A stretch of 32,675 nucleotides of DNA from Rhodothermales bacterium (GTDB lineage: Bacteria; Bacteroidota; Rhodothermia; Rhodothermales; Bin80). Below, piece by piece: positions 15,717 through 25,098 of this stretch. The position numbers and the translations under genes are program-made. Every line of letters begins with the position of its first letter. The first letter of the stretch is position 1. Where the stretch lies: NCBI GenBank assembly GCA_012271205.1, contig JAAXGT010000213.1, positions 17,659-50,333 of the forward strand. The letters are read 5' to 3'. Below the pieces are notes generated by a model. The model did not search any database, was not told where the DNA came from, and saw only the letters and a program-made list of their open reading frames with translations.

Positions 15717-16334
15717 TCAGAGGTCATTCGCCCGCCACAAATACCAGCTGGCCACGGTGCGCCAAGGTTGCCAGCGCTGGCCATAGATCGCCAGCGCCTT
15801 TGCTTCAGGCAATTCGTCGAGAGCATAAGCAATGCGGAAACCGCGACGCACACCCAAATCCGTAACTGGCAGTACATCCGGTCGGCCAAGATGAAAAATC
15901 AGCAGCATCTGCGCAGTCCACACGCCGATGCCGCGGTGTGCAGTTAGCGAATCCATGATGGCAGCGTCATCCATTTTTATTAGCTGTGCCGAATCTGGCA
16001 GCGTACCTGCGAGCGAGCTTTGTGCGAGTCCGCGAATGGTCGCAACCTTGTTGCGAGACAGGCCGGCACTGCGTAACAAGTCATCTCCAGCCCGAATCAC
16101 ATCGCCGGGCTCGGGGGCGCCGCCAAACAAATCCCACAGGCGTGCCTGAATAGAGCGCCCCGCGCTCCTCGAAATCTGCTGGAATATAACCGAATGAACT
16201 AGGGCCTGAAACGGGCTCCAGCTATCCGTCAGCGTGAGACTGAACGGGCCTACACGTTCGATGAGTTGTCCCAGACGACTATCGCAAGAGCCCAACGCAC
16301 GAACGGCTTGATCTGGATCGATAGAGAGTGGCAT
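15717..16334 (-). CDS. AlkA-like DNA-3-methyladenine glycosylase (HhH-GPD)
   Basis: The 205-residue protein has the helix-hairpin-helix LTAHRGIGVWTAQMLLIFHL at residues 130-149 and the catalytic Asp in VTDLGVRRG at about residue 159. The N-terminal part (FQALVHSVIFQQISRSAGRS) is the usual helical glycosylase fold. Such enzymes remove alkylated bases, for example 3-methyladenine, from DNA to begin base-excision repair. It lacks the N-terminal extension of E. coli AlkA and has no iron-sulfur cysteines, so it is the short bacterial type. It is alone on this strand, with its start facing the small secreted protein gene. Confidence 0.88.
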   Translation of the reverse strand: MPLSIDPDQAVRALGSCDSRLGQLIERVGPFSLTLTDSWSPFQALVHSVIFQQISRSAGRSIQARLWDLFGGAPEPGDVIRAGDDLLRSAGLSRNKVATIRGLAQSSLAGTLPDSAQLIKMDDAAIMDSLTAHRGIGVWTAQMLLIFHLGRPDVLPVTDLGVRRGFRIAYALDELPEAKALAIYGQRWQPWRTVASWYLWRANDL

Positions 16335-16472
16335 GGCCGCAAAGTTACGCTGCGCAATAACACTCGCTCAAGTCTTCACATATCAGCCTGTAACCCTGAC
16401 GTCATTGTTCCGTAAGCGCTTCCACACTCAAGAACGGGTCTGTCCAATTCACTTAACCAACCCTTGCAACTC

Positions 16473-16907
16473 ATGCGAAAACTTGCTGCTTTCTTCCTGA
16501 TACTGCTGATTGCCACCTCCGCACTGGCACAGGATCGTCCTGCCAAATTCGTTGAAGAGGACGTCCGCTGGGCACTTATCGCCGAGCAGATTCGGGTTTC
16601 ACTGGAGTCTACACACGAGTCAATCAAGACGCAGACTCTCAAGAATGTCATCGTCTTTGCCACGCTCTACCGGGATAAGATCGACTTGGCTGATCAGGTT
16701 CGACTTCTTTGTAATACGTACGAGAAGTTGGATTCAGCGAAACACCGCAGACTGACATTAGCGGCGCTCCAAGCCATAGGGAGCCACCGGGCTTACGATT
16801 TTGTCTTGCGCAATGCGACGAAGGCGGAATTCGAGGAGGGACGCTTAGTTGTAGCCTCGGTTCTCAACGACTACTACTTGAGTCGCAACGACACCACGCC
16901 AGGCTAG
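16473..16907 (+). CDS. Small secreted or periplasmic protein, HEAT-like
   Basis: ATG at 16473 gives a clear signal peptide, MRKLAAFFLILLIATSALAQ, so I prefer it to a TTG nine bases upstream. The mature part of about 125 residues is helical: WALIAEQIRVSLESTHESIK, TQTLKNVIVFATLYRDKIDL, HRRLTLAALQAIGSHRAYDF, like two or three HEAT-type repeats. I do not know the family; helical repeat proteins usually act as adaptors. A strong terminator follows. Confidence 0.75.
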   Translation: MRKLAAFFLILLIATSALAQDRPAKFVEEDVRWALIAEQIRVSLESTHESIKTQTLKNVIVFATLYRDKIDLADQVRLLCNTYEKLDSAKHRRLTLAALQAIGSHRAYDFVLRNATKAEFEEGRLVVASVLNDYYLSRNDTTPG

Positions 16908-16934
16908 GCCTGAGTGCACACGTTATTCATGAGG

Positions 16935-16965
16935 AGCGTGCGCAGTCATTTGGACTGTGCACGCT
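16935..16965 (+). terminator. Rho-independent terminator, overlapping the 3' end of the TamB gene
   Basis: AGCGTGCGCAGTC (16935-16947) pairs with GACTGTGCACGCT (16953-16965) over 13 base pairs with one G-T pair and a 5-base loop, followed by TTGTGTTTTGTG. It should stop the plus-strand gene ending at 16907. The minus-strand stop codon at 16946-16948 is inside the hairpin, so it may also end transcripts from the other side, although no U-run follows on that strand. Confidence 0.75.
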
Positions 16966-19900
16966 TTGTGTTTTGTGTGATTGTATCATCACGGCCACTT
17001 CCAAAAATGCGCCGCCACAACCGACGCCAGGTTGCAAATTCAGTACGATAGTTAACGCCTAGGCCTGTTTCGCTGGTTATCAGTGTTTCGCTCAATACAT
17101 CCCCTTCTCTTCGGTAGAACACTTCTATCGCTACGCTAGGATTCAGCCGGATTTCCACAATAAACTCCCCTTCCAGCCCTTGAGTAGCGGCGGGCTGTTC
17201 TTGTGTACTGAGTCCGCGGTACACCCCCTGGCTGCGAATGACAAGGCGTTCATCGAGTAGTCGAAGCGCGATGCCGGCCGACAAATCCAAGTCAGCTGCG
17301 GTTTCGTCGCTCTGCACACCGAGTGTAAAGTCCGCGTTAGGAATAACTTGGCTAAGGTACCTGTTGAGTTGGCTGGACACGAGACTGGAGACACTGTTAA
17401 ATGCAGATCCGCCCAGTGGCACACTGCGTGCCCCTTCCGCCGAGAGAAGGAACGAATTCGTCAAAAGCACACTGGTGGCGTGCTCTGCTGCCAAGTCCGG
17501 CTGATTCAGATATGACTCCAAAAGAGGCGTATCACTAATGGCCTCCCGACGCTGATCAAGTGCCAGGCTTAGGTCCACGTTCACAGCATTGAGTTCGCCG
17601 GTGATGTGCAGGTTTACAATGAGCGGCAAACTGGTCTTGAGTGCACCGCCTGCATTTTCCGGCAGTCCGCTGCGAGAGGCACGGGTGCGGTAGTCGGCCC
17701 GAATATCCAAAATGGGATTGGGCGGGTCACCCGTCCAAGTGATCGTACCTTCATTGATTAGAAAGCGGCGGACGAATACTTCTCCGGCAGTAAATAGATA
17801 GTCCCCGGAAGTGATGTCGAACGTGCCGTACGTCAGAAACTCGTCTTCCAGTCGTTGCAGCTGGATACGGGCGCTTCCCATGCCATTTATGACATCGCCC
17901 AGCAGAGGATCTATTACGAGGCGGATTGTGGAGCCTGGAGGGCCATAAATATTGAGGTCAAGATCAAGCCCGCCTGCAAAGTTGCGCTCGCCCTCCGGAC
18001 GCCGCATAAGCAAATGGTCTCGCTGGCGGACGGCGGCAATCTGCTCGGTGAGGGAGCGACTTGAATCAGCGTAGATGATGAATCCGGGATCGGACTCTTC
18101 AGCTGATTTGCGAATAGGGATAAGAAGCTCGCTCTGTGGCGTAGTGATCAGATTATCAGCCTTCAGGAATGCGCTGCTGACCGGGCCATTGAGAGAAAGA
18201 TCGCCCGTAACACGAATGTCGCCATAGAAGGGCAACTCTCGAGAAAATGTCTGGGCGTTAATGATTTGTAGCGCATCCAAATGGCCATTAACATCAAAAG
18301 ACAAATAGCGATAGTCATTGAAAGGCAACCGCCCATTCAGGCGAGCCCTGCCGCCCGTGGCGTCCGAAAGCTGGAGATCGTCAACTTGGATGCCGTTGCG
18401 ATCAACCCGTAAGGAAGCCGAAGCTCTATAGCTCGTGTTGTACTTGGGCATGCTGAAGCTTGCACTCTCAATCGCTAGCGCAGCCTCAATGACAGGATAG
18501 CTAAAGGTTCCGCTAATGGTCCCTTGTCCGGAGAATCCTCCTGTTGTATCATCCAGATCCAACAGCAATTCCTCCAAAAAGCCGGCGTCCGCGCGCTGAA
18601 CATCCAGCGCAAGGTTCAAACTCCCTGGACGCACAGCCGAGGGCAGGCTCACCGTGCCACTGAGCGACAGGTCATTCTCAGTGTATTCCATGTCCCGGGG
18701 TGCAATGCCAAGCGGTTGGACCGTAGTAAGTACTCGGAGGCTGGCAGTATTGGGTAACAGGTGGCTGTTGGCTTGGAGCCGACCTATTACGCGATTCTCC
18801 AGCGACAGCGTATCAACATGCACGCGGCCTGTGATTTCAGGCTGGGTTAAACCGGTCCAATGCAGCTGAGCGTTAAGGTCGCCTTGGAGCGTGCGTCGCA
18901 ACTGGAGAATCTCCGAGAGGCGTCCAAGTGCCAAATTATCCAGACGCACATGCAGCGTATCGGTGGGCGCGCTTGACAAGGCTCCGCTAATGGCCAGGCG
19001 CTGCAAGCGGCCCGCGGCAGGCGCAGGGCTTTCCAACACGATCGGCGGAAATACCACCGCGTCTGAGAAGAAGTCAATGGAAGCAGATGTGGAGGTACGC
19101 CACGGGAAGCCGCCCAATACAATCCAGGAGTCCGCAATGGCGATGCGGCTGCGATCGTTTAGCAGCTGCAATTCAGCAGTCAGTCGTCCTGGCCCCGTGC
19201 CTTCGTATTCGTCTATTATGGCCAGTACAGCGCCGGTACGTCCGTTTTGCGAAAGCGTGATTTTGGGAGAAGCTATTGTGCGGCCAATTCCGGTCAGCAG
19301 ATTCGCGTATCCTTCCGCTTCGATCTGAAGTGTTTCTTCCAGCGGAGCTAAGAGATTCGCCTCCATGTCAAGCGTTGCATTGACCTCATGCAAGGCCACC
19401 GGCCCTGCGCTGAACAGGGAATCAGAAATGGTTGCTGCAAGGCTGAAGCGTTCTGCATTTGCACGTACCGACAGGTCACCGTACATGCTGCTCCTTATAG
19501 CAGGCAACATGGGGAGGAAGCCGCCTAGTATGTCAGGCCGGCGAATTATCCAGTCACATTCGAGGTTTAGCGCTTCCACAGACGATCGTTCCAAGGCCCT
19601 TTTGGCCGAGCTGCCCAGAATCAATTGATCCAGCGATGGCCAAGCTAACGTACGCTCAGGCCCACTAATGTCTGCTCTGGCACGCACATTGTTAGCTTGT
19701 TGTTCGATTGCATTCCGGAAATTCGTCAACCATGTTTTGCCGATCGCACGCACCACGTCCGCAGGCAGCGCGCCGCGAGCCTCAAGTGAAAGAACATCTC
19801 CGCCTACGCGTATGCGAGGGGCGGACGCCATAGGATCAGCAACTTGAATGGTCCAGGTATGAGGCTCAATGATGTGTTCGCTTTCGTCCCAGACTATCTT

Positions 19901-21568
19901 GGACGAATCCGCCAGAATGGCGATCGATCCGCTTAGTTCGTCCCAGGTTCGCCCCGTTCCGTTCAGGGTCCACCTAGTCTGCAGCGCGGAGTGAATGGGT
20001 GCAGTGGCCCGGACCACGCTCAGATCCAGCGCGCGGGTCTCCCCGCTGAATGTGTATGCGGGCAGGTGGCTGCTTAGATCAATATCACCCTCCACCGACA
20101 AGTGTCCTTGATCACCGGCCGCAAAGCCGTTCACAGCCACTTGCTGTCCAGCATAGGTGGCCGCCACCGAAAGCGTATCCAAAAAGATCCCGGATACGTC
20201 AGACGGCGAAAGGTTGAGCGTCAAGCTTAATTCCGAAGCAGGCCACCCAGTCACGCTCAGCAACGCTTTCCCGTTCACAGATCCAAACCATGGGCTGCCC
20301 AAATGAAACAATTCAAGGTCGACTGACTGGCCCGTCAGGGTTGTCTCAAAAATCCATTCTTTGTTCCGTGTGATGTCAGTTTCCCCGGACAGGTGTCCAT
20401 TCGAGAGTTCCAAATCGTACGTAGTTGTCGCGGTCAGTTCCGAATCAAGAATTTGCCCGTTTGCCACCGCTGTTATACCCATGATATCAGGGGCTGGCCG
20501 ATCACTCGCAATCAATCTGGTTAAGTCCTGTCCGGAAACGGAACCGTCCAGTACGCGCAATTCGAATGACCTTGGATCCGGCGTGAGATCTAATGACCCT
20601 GATGTCACAACCGCCGATAAACCAGAACCGATCACCCAGTCATCGAAGTTCAGCTGCATGGAATCAGACAGCACGCGCCCGCTGAATTGCAGTGTATCCG
20701 GCAGCGTGAGTCCAGGGAATATGATTGCGGCAAATTGTGGCGTAATGATATTGTTCTGCAAGCCAAGACTAACTGTGCCTTCGGCGATATCATGCACACC
20801 TACCAATGAAAAGTGATTGACGCCGCTGGTCAGCTCCAACTCATTGATATGCCATCGGCCCGCTTCCTGCAGCACTTCAGCACTAAGCTGGTCAATAGCC
20901 AGATTTTGATCGGGCAGCTCCGCCGAAAAGCTCTGCACATCAATAAGCCGCAGATTCGGTCTCCACTGGAACTCCATATCCAGATTAATCTCATTTGCTG
21001 CGGAAGCCGTTACATCGAACAACCAGCCATGCCGCACCCGCGAGGGCTGGTGAGCTTCGCGCCTGGTTTCAATGCGCCCGTCAACAATCGAGACGCGCGT
21101 GGTCTGCAAATGCCACGGGGCCTTGCGGGGCGTGCGACGTTGCACAGCCTGTATAAAATTCCAGGAGCTGTCGGCCTGATAGGCGGCGTACAACGTGGGT
21201 CGCGTTATCTGGAGTGAATGGACTTCCATGTGGCGGCGCAAGAGGAGCAGCCAGCGTGGTCGTGCTATTACAGTGTCAATCTGCAGCCAAAGGCGATCCT
21301 GTGCATCATAAAGGCGAACATTGCTTAGGATAACATCCTGTTGGAGATTTCCGGTAGCTGACCCGATAGAAAGTCGCCCGTAGTAAGACTCAGCAAACCA
21401 TGATTCAAGCTCCGATCGGATTACATCACGACCGGCTTCAGTGCGGACAAGACTTACAAATATGAGTAATGCAGCCCCTAGGATGAAGGCTAAAAAAAGG
21501 CTCAGCACGCGGAAAAAATTGCGCCTGAAAGGGCTTGTTGTCTGAGGTGGCACTCCCTGCGGGATCAA
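16946..21568 (-). CDS. tamB: TamB-like translocation/assembly protein (AsmA-like, DUF490)
   Basis: The 1540-residue protein has one N-terminal membrane anchor (FRVLSLFLAFILGAALLIFV, residues about 18-40), then RTEAGRDVIRSELESWFAES and LSNVRLYDAQDRLWLQIDTV, the AsmA/TamB N-terminal pattern. A very long beta-rich middle follows, and the DUF490 end near residues 1180-1480 with GSARIQLQRLEDEFLTYGTF, DITSGDYLFTAGEVFVRRFL and GTITWTGDPPNPILDIRADY. TamB proteins bridge the periplasm and are linked to outer-membrane protein assembly and to phospholipid transport. No tamA is visible here. The longest frame starts at a TTG (21568) because no ATG lies between it and the membrane helix; a GTG at 21553 is another option. 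Confidence 0.88.
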   Translation of the reverse strand: MIPQGVPPQTTSPFRRNFFRVLSLFLAFILGAALLIFVSLVRTEAGRDVIRSELESWFAESYYGRLSIGSATGNLQQDVILSNVRLYDAQDRLWLQIDTVIARPRWLLLLRRHMEVHSLQITRPTLYAAYQADSSWNFIQAVQRRTPRKAPWHLQTTRVSIVDGRIETRREAHQPSRVRHGWLFDVTASAANEINLDMEFQWRPNLRLIDVQSFSAELPDQNLAIDQLSAEVLQEAGRWHINELELTSGVNHFSLVGVHDIAEGTVSLGLQNNIITPQFAAIIFPGLTLPDTLQFSGRVLSDSMQLNFDDWVIGSGLSAVVTSGSLDLTPDPRSFELRVLDGSVSGQDLTRLIASDRPAPDIMGITAVANGQILDSELTATTTYDLELSNGHLSGETDITRNKEWIFETTLTGQSVDLELFHLGSPWFGSVNGKALLSVTGWPASELSLTLNLSPSDVSGIFLDTLSVAATYAGQQVAVNGFAAGDQGHLSVEGDIDLSSHLPAYTFSGETRALDLSVVRATAPIHSALQTRWTLNGTGRTWDELSGSIAILADSSKIVWDESEHIIEPHTWTIQVADPMASAPRIRVGGDVLSLEARGALPADVVRAIGKTWLTNFRNAIEQQANNVRARADISGPERTLAWPSLDQLILGSSAKRALERSSVEALNLECDWIIRRPDILGGFLPMLPAIRSSMYGDLSVRANAERFSLAATISDSLFSAGPVALHEVNATLDMEANLLAPLEETLQIEAEGYANLLTGIGRTIASPKITLSQNGRTGAVLAIIDEYEGTGPGRLTAELQLLNDRSRIAIADSWIVLGGFPWRTSTSASIDFFSDAVVFPPIVLESPAPAAGRLQRLAISGALSSAPTDTLHVRLDNLALGRLSEILQLRRTLQGDLNAQLHWTGLTQPEITGRVHVDTLSLENRVIGRLQANSHLLPNTASLRVLTTVQPLGIAPRDMEYTENDLSLSGTVSLPSAVRPGSLNLALDVQRADAGFLEELLLDLDDTTGGFSGQGTISGTFSYPVIEAALAIESASFSMPKYNTSYRASASLRVDRNGIQVDDLQLSDATGGRARLNGRLPFNDYRYLSFDVNGHLDALQIINAQTFSRELPFYGDIRVTGDLSLNGPVSSAFLKADNLITTPQSELLIPIRKSAEESDPGFIIYADSSRSLTEQIAAVRQRDHLLMRRPEGERNFAGGLDLDLNIYGPPGSTIRLVIDPLLGDVINGMGSARIQLQRLEDEFLTYGTFDITSGDYLFTAGEVFVRRFLINEGTITWTGDPPNPILDIRADYRTRASRSGLPENAGGALKTSLPLIVNLHITGELNAVNVDLSLALDQRREAISDTPLLESYLNQPDLAAEHATSVLLTNSFLLSAEGARSVPLGGSAFNSVSSLVSSQLNRYLSQVIPNADFTLGVQSDETAADLDLSAGIALRLLDERLVIRSQGVYRGLSTQEQPAATQGLEGEFIVEIRLNPSVAIEVFYRREGDVLSETLITSETGLGVNYRTEFATWRRLWRRIFGSGRDDTITQNTKRAQSK

Positions 21569-21646
21569 GTCATGTAGGAATTAAACCAATTCTGCGAAGA
21601 TTGTGCCTTAGTATTGCGAGCCTCCGGTCAGCCGAGACGCAGATGG

Positions 21647-21670
21647 CCCCAGCCTGCTTTGAGGCTGGGG
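21647..21670. terminator. Strong hairpin between sialate esterase and tamB; IS605-end-like
   Basis: CCCCAGCC (21647-21654) pairs perfectly with GGCTGGGG (21663-21670) around TGCTTTGA. It lies after the minus-strand esterase gene and could end its transcript, but no U-run follows on either strand. On the plus strand it continues GGTAGTCCACC, which resembles the right end of IS200/IS605 (TnpB) elements, a G-rich stem followed by TAGTTCAC. Both readings are inference. Confidence 0.4.
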
Positions 21671-21715
21671 GGTAGTCCACCAGCGAAAGAGAAGTCGCGG
21701 GCAACTGCCGGGGGC

Positions 21716-23641
21716 TTACTGGTCGGTGCGGAACGACGCTGCAGGCAACCCTTCTGCGTTGAAAAGATTGGCACGGTCCGGATTGTCAGCCCACGCATAC
21801 CGGACGGCCGCCGGCTCGGGGATGTTCGGATGAGAAACAATCACGGTGTTGTCCTCGATTCTCGCATCAGCCCAAACAAATTCGTCCTCACTGTCAGCAA
21901 TGGCAAAGCCACCCAGGACATCCCCGTGCGCCACGAGCCCACCACCAACATGGTCGAACGTGATGACGATACGTCCATCTCCAACTGCATGGTCGCGGTA
22001 GGTCGGACCGGAATAAACCAGATCCTCACCATAGGCCAGCCGGCGCGCCGCCAAAGCCAGCCGCTTGCCCACATCCTGTTTGTTGCGGGGGTGAATGTCA
22101 TTCGCCTCGCCGATGTCGAGCGTTATGGCTTGGCCAACGTTTTCCAGTTCAAGCGCAGCCGACTGCGATTCGCGGAGAATAGCCCAGTTGCTTTCGGCCG
22201 GTTCTTCCAATGCTGCCCGAAAATTCGCCAGCGACACGAAGAGAAACGGTGCGCGCTCGTTTTGCCAAAGTTGTCGCCAGAGACTAATCATATTCTGGAA
22301 TTGCACGGCGTATTGCGTCGCGTCTTCCGGATTGTTTCCATTTGACTCACCCTGGTACCAGATGAATCCGGTAATGGGATACGACAGGATCGGATGAATC
22401 ATCTTGTTGTACAGCAGGGTGGGCTGCTGATTGGGATTGCCAACCGGATTGACGACGAATTGACCCACCTGAAACTTCCAAGTGCCGCTTAGTGGTATCG
22501 TTTCACCGCCGGCCACAAGTTCCAGGCCGCCTTCATCGGTCGCCATGCCTCCGCGTCCTCCAAAGTCGTGCACGCGGATTGCGATCGTGTTTTCGCCCGG
22601 CTGCAGGACACCCGCAGGTACGGGATACGCCCGAATCCGGCGCACACCCCACGTTTCGCCCACGAGTTGTCCGTTGATCCAGGTCATGTCACGGTCATCA
22701 ATCGTGCCCAAATGCAGCATGGCTTCGGCAGCAGCGGCCTCTTTAGACAACATAACGGTGGTCCGATACCACGCGATGCCGTCAAGGTCGGTCACGCCGG
22801 CGTCTTCCCAGATCCCGGGAACAGGTATGTCGATCCAGTTTGCAGTATTCAGGTCTGGATCGGCCCAGACTGCCACACTGTCCGGAAATCCGGGATCCGC
22901 GGTATCCGACGCCCCGTAAGTGTCCTTAAAGTGTTGGCTGAGGCTATCAGCCCGTTGCCGCATGGCGGCCATCATGGACTGAATGTTCTCATGCGTGGTC
23001 TGCAGTGCCTCGGGAGTCATCCAAGCCTCAATGCGACTGCCCCCCCATGAGGTGTTGAGAATGCCGATAGGTACGTCCTGCGTGGCCCTCAGCTCTCTTG
23101 CAAAGTAGTAACCTACTGCCGAAAAGGCGCCCACGCGATCTGGATTTGCAAAGTGCCATTCTCCACCGGCGAGGGTATCCTCAGGTTCGTAGGCCCAAGT
23201 GCGCGGTACTTTGTAGTGACGCAGCAAGGGGTCGTCGGCCGCCGCAATTTCGTTCTCCGCATCATGGGACTGGGTTACCGTCCACTCCATGTTGGACTGT
23301 CCAGATGCGATCCACACGTCCCCGAACCAGATATCCTCGGCGATCAGTGTATCTGCACTGGCAGCCATCACGAGCCGGTGTGGACCGCCGGCCTGACGCG
23401 GCTCAAGGGTTACCTGCCATGTGCCGTCGTTTTCTGCTTGCACCGTTTGCACAGCGTCATCCAATGCAACGGAGACTTGCGCTCCGGCCGGCGCTTTGCC
23501 CCAAACTGGTACGGGTGTATTGCGCTGGAGCACAGCTCCGCTGGTAAAGAGTTTGCTTGCAGTCAAGGGGGCATCACTGCTTCTGCTGCCACAGCCCATC
23601 AGAATAAATAATCCCAGGAGGCAAACTGGTACGTATCTCAT
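21716..23641 (-). CDS. Sialate O-acetylesterase-family lipoprotein
   Basis: The 641-residue protein begins MRYVPVCLLGLFILMGCGS, a lipoprotein signal with Cys17. The catalytic serine is in IASGQSNMEW (Ser116); the second block is GILNTSWGGSRIEAWM and the third GFIWYQGESNGNNPED. The His of the triad is probably in ANDIHPRNKQDVGKRLA. A beta-sandwich insert (WINGQLVGETWGVRRIRAYP) is typical of the family. It removes O-acetyl groups from sialic acids or other acetylated sugars at the cell surface or in the periplasm. It follows the arylsulfatase gene by 55 bases on the same strand, which suggests joint use on a decorated marine polysaccharide. Confidence 0.92.
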   Translation of the reverse strand: MRYVPVCLLGLFILMGCGSRSSDAPLTASKLFTSGAVLQRNTPVPVWGKAPAGAQVSVALDDAVQTVQAENDGTWQVTLEPRQAGGPHRLVMAASADTLIAEDIWFGDVWIASGQSNMEWTVTQSHDAENEIAAADDPLLRHYKVPRTWAYEPEDTLAGGEWHFANPDRVGAFSAVGYYFARELRATQDVPIGILNTSWGGSRIEAWMTPEALQTTHENIQSMMAAMRQRADSLSQHFKDTYGASDTADPGFPDSVAVWADPDLNTANWIDIPVPGIWEDAGVTDLDGIAWYRTTVMLSKEAAAAEAMLHLGTIDDRDMTWINGQLVGETWGVRRIRAYPVPAGVLQPGENTIAIRVHDFGGRGGMATDEGGLELVAGGETIPLSGTWKFQVGQFVVNPVGNPNQQPTLLYNKMIHPILSYPITGFIWYQGESNGNNPEDATQYAVQFQNMISLWRQLWQNERAPFLFVSLANFRAALEEPAESNWAILRESQSAALELENVGQAITLDIGEANDIHPRNKQDVGKRLALAARRLAYGEDLVYSGPTYRDHAVGDGRIVITFDHVGGGLVAHGDVLGGFAIADSEDEFVWADARIEDNTVIVSHPNIPEPAAVRYAWADNPDRANLFNAEGLPAASFRTDQ

Positions 23642-23696
23642 GAAAATGTGAAGTATGCGGCGATATTGGCCAATCTAAGCAATTCCAACCCGGGTA

Positions 23697-25034
23697 TTAC
23701 CGCTGCTGCCAAGGCACCTTCCCCGCTTCCTGGATTTGGCGCCGCAGTGCCGCAGCAAGGCGGTTGAAGACCTCCGGCTCAGCTTGAGACACATCTGTGG
23801 TTTCCATCGGGTCGCGGTCCAGGTTGTAGAGCTCCATTGATGCGAACGGGCTGTTTTGCAACAGCTTCCAAGGCCCGTGCCGGACTGCATCAATAGTCTT
23901 ACCGTTGAAACGAAGGCCTCCTTCCCGTCGCGAGAAAAAGACCACGCGGCCGGACAGGTCTTGTAGTTCACCCTGCAGTGTCGGCAGGAAGCTGGTACCG
24001 TCGATCAGATGCGTGAGGGGAACGCCGATGGCATCCAGAACAGTCGGGTATATGTCCATGGTCAAGAGCGCTGTCATCGACGTGCTGCCAGCCGTGATTG
24101 TACCCGGCCAAGCGGCGATGGCCGGCACGCGCAATCCTCCCTCGTACATGCTCCCCTTGCCATTGCGCAGGGGGCCGTTGCGGGCACCGACATTGAGTTG
24201 TCCACCATTGTCGCTTACAAAGATGACCAGGGTGTTGTCTGCAAACCCACTGGCCGTGAGTGCGTGCAGGACCTGTCCTATACCATGATCCATGTGTTCG
24301 ATAAGAGCTACCAGTCGAGCCCGGGCATCCTCCATTTCCGGGTTGCGCTCCCTCACGCGGTTGAGCCACGATTCAGGTGGTTGGATAGGCGTATGGGGTG
24401 CATTGTAAGCGAGATAAAGGAAAAATGGCGCAGAGGAAATAGTACGGCTTTCAATGTAACGTACCGCCCATTCCGTAAAGAGGTCGGTGGCATGCCCTGC
24501 GGGTTCAATGACCTGACTGCCGCGGCGCATGTAGTTGAGGCCGTGGCGCTGGTGTGTGTAGTAATCGTCCATCATATCGCCCAGAAAACCCTCGAAATGG
24601 TCAAAGCCGCGGTCAATTGGACGATCGGGTGCGCTGAGTCCCAAGTGCCATTTGCCGACCATCGCCGTATGGTATCCCCGACGTCGCAGCATGGCGGGAA
24701 GGAGAACTATATCCGGAGACAGTGCCCCCCAATTGTTACTCGCGTGGGTACGGATTACGCCGGGGACACCGGCCATGGATGGATAGCGCCCGGATAGCAG
24801 GGCGGCCCGGGTCAGAGAGCATACTGGCGAGTTTGCGTAGAACTGCGTAAACCGCATGCCGGAATTGGCCAGACTGTCTAGCGCAGGCGTGTGCAAATCC
24901 GGTGCGCCATAACTCGAGAGGTCCTCGTAGCCCAAGTCGTCTGCGAGAATCAGCACTACATTGGGTTGGGCCAGAGCAGGCGCAACGGTCAGCACTACCA
25001 GAAGCGTGGAGAATAGACGTTTCATCGGACGCAT
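23697..25034 (-). CDS. Arylsulfatase (S1 family), with altered CSLTR active-site motif
   Basis: MKRLFSTLLVVLTVAPALAQ is a signal peptide; ATG 25034 or 25025 starts it, not the upstream frame to 25154. The metal site LILADDLGYEDL, the block MVGKWHLG, the Asp-Asn pair FVSDNGGQ and RNGKGSMYEGGLRVPAIAAW are all present, so the alpha/beta sulfatase fold is complete. The formylglycine motif, normally C-x-P-x-R (CSPTRAALLTGR in close relatives), reads CSLTRAALLSGRY: residue 74 is Leu where Pro is expected (CTG at 24815-24813). The Cys72 that must become formylglycine and Arg76 are kept. It cleaves sulfate esters from glycans or small aromatics in the periplasm, if it matures. It lies between aroB and the esterase gene on the same strand. 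Confidence 0.92.
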   Translation of the reverse strand: MRPMKRLFSTLLVVLTVAPALAQPNVVLILADDLGYEDLSSYGAPDLHTPALDSLANSGMRFTQFYANSPVCSLTRAALLSGRYPSMAGVPGVIRTHASNNWGALSPDIVLLPAMLRRRGYHTAMVGKWHLGLSAPDRPIDRGFDHFEGFLGDMMDDYYTHQRHGLNYMRRGSQVIEPAGHATDLFTEWAVRYIESRTISSAPFFLYLAYNAPHTPIQPPESWLNRVRERNPEMEDARARLVALIEHMDHGIGQVLHALTASGFADNTLVIFVSDNGGQLNVGARNGPLRNGKGSMYEGGLRVPAIAAWPGTITAGSTSMTALLTMDIYPTVLDAIGVPLTHLIDGTSFLPTLQGELQDLSGRVVFFSRREGGLRFNGKTIDAVRHGPWKLLQNSPFASMELYNLDRDPMETTDVSQAEPEVFNRLAAALRRQIQEAGKVPWQQR

Positions 25035-25098
25035 TGAGTTATGGTTGCACAGGGCCAGTATGGTACGGATGCTTTCTTGAGGATGGGGCAATGTGCCG

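Noticed and set aside
17143-21217. Open frames opposite to the TamB gene
   Set aside because: The minus-strand frame is continuous for 1540 codons with family motifs; the plus frames are shadows.
21614-22345. A 243-residue plus-strand frame over the esterase 3' end
   Set aside because: Overlaps a well-supported minus-strand enzyme and shows no known motif.
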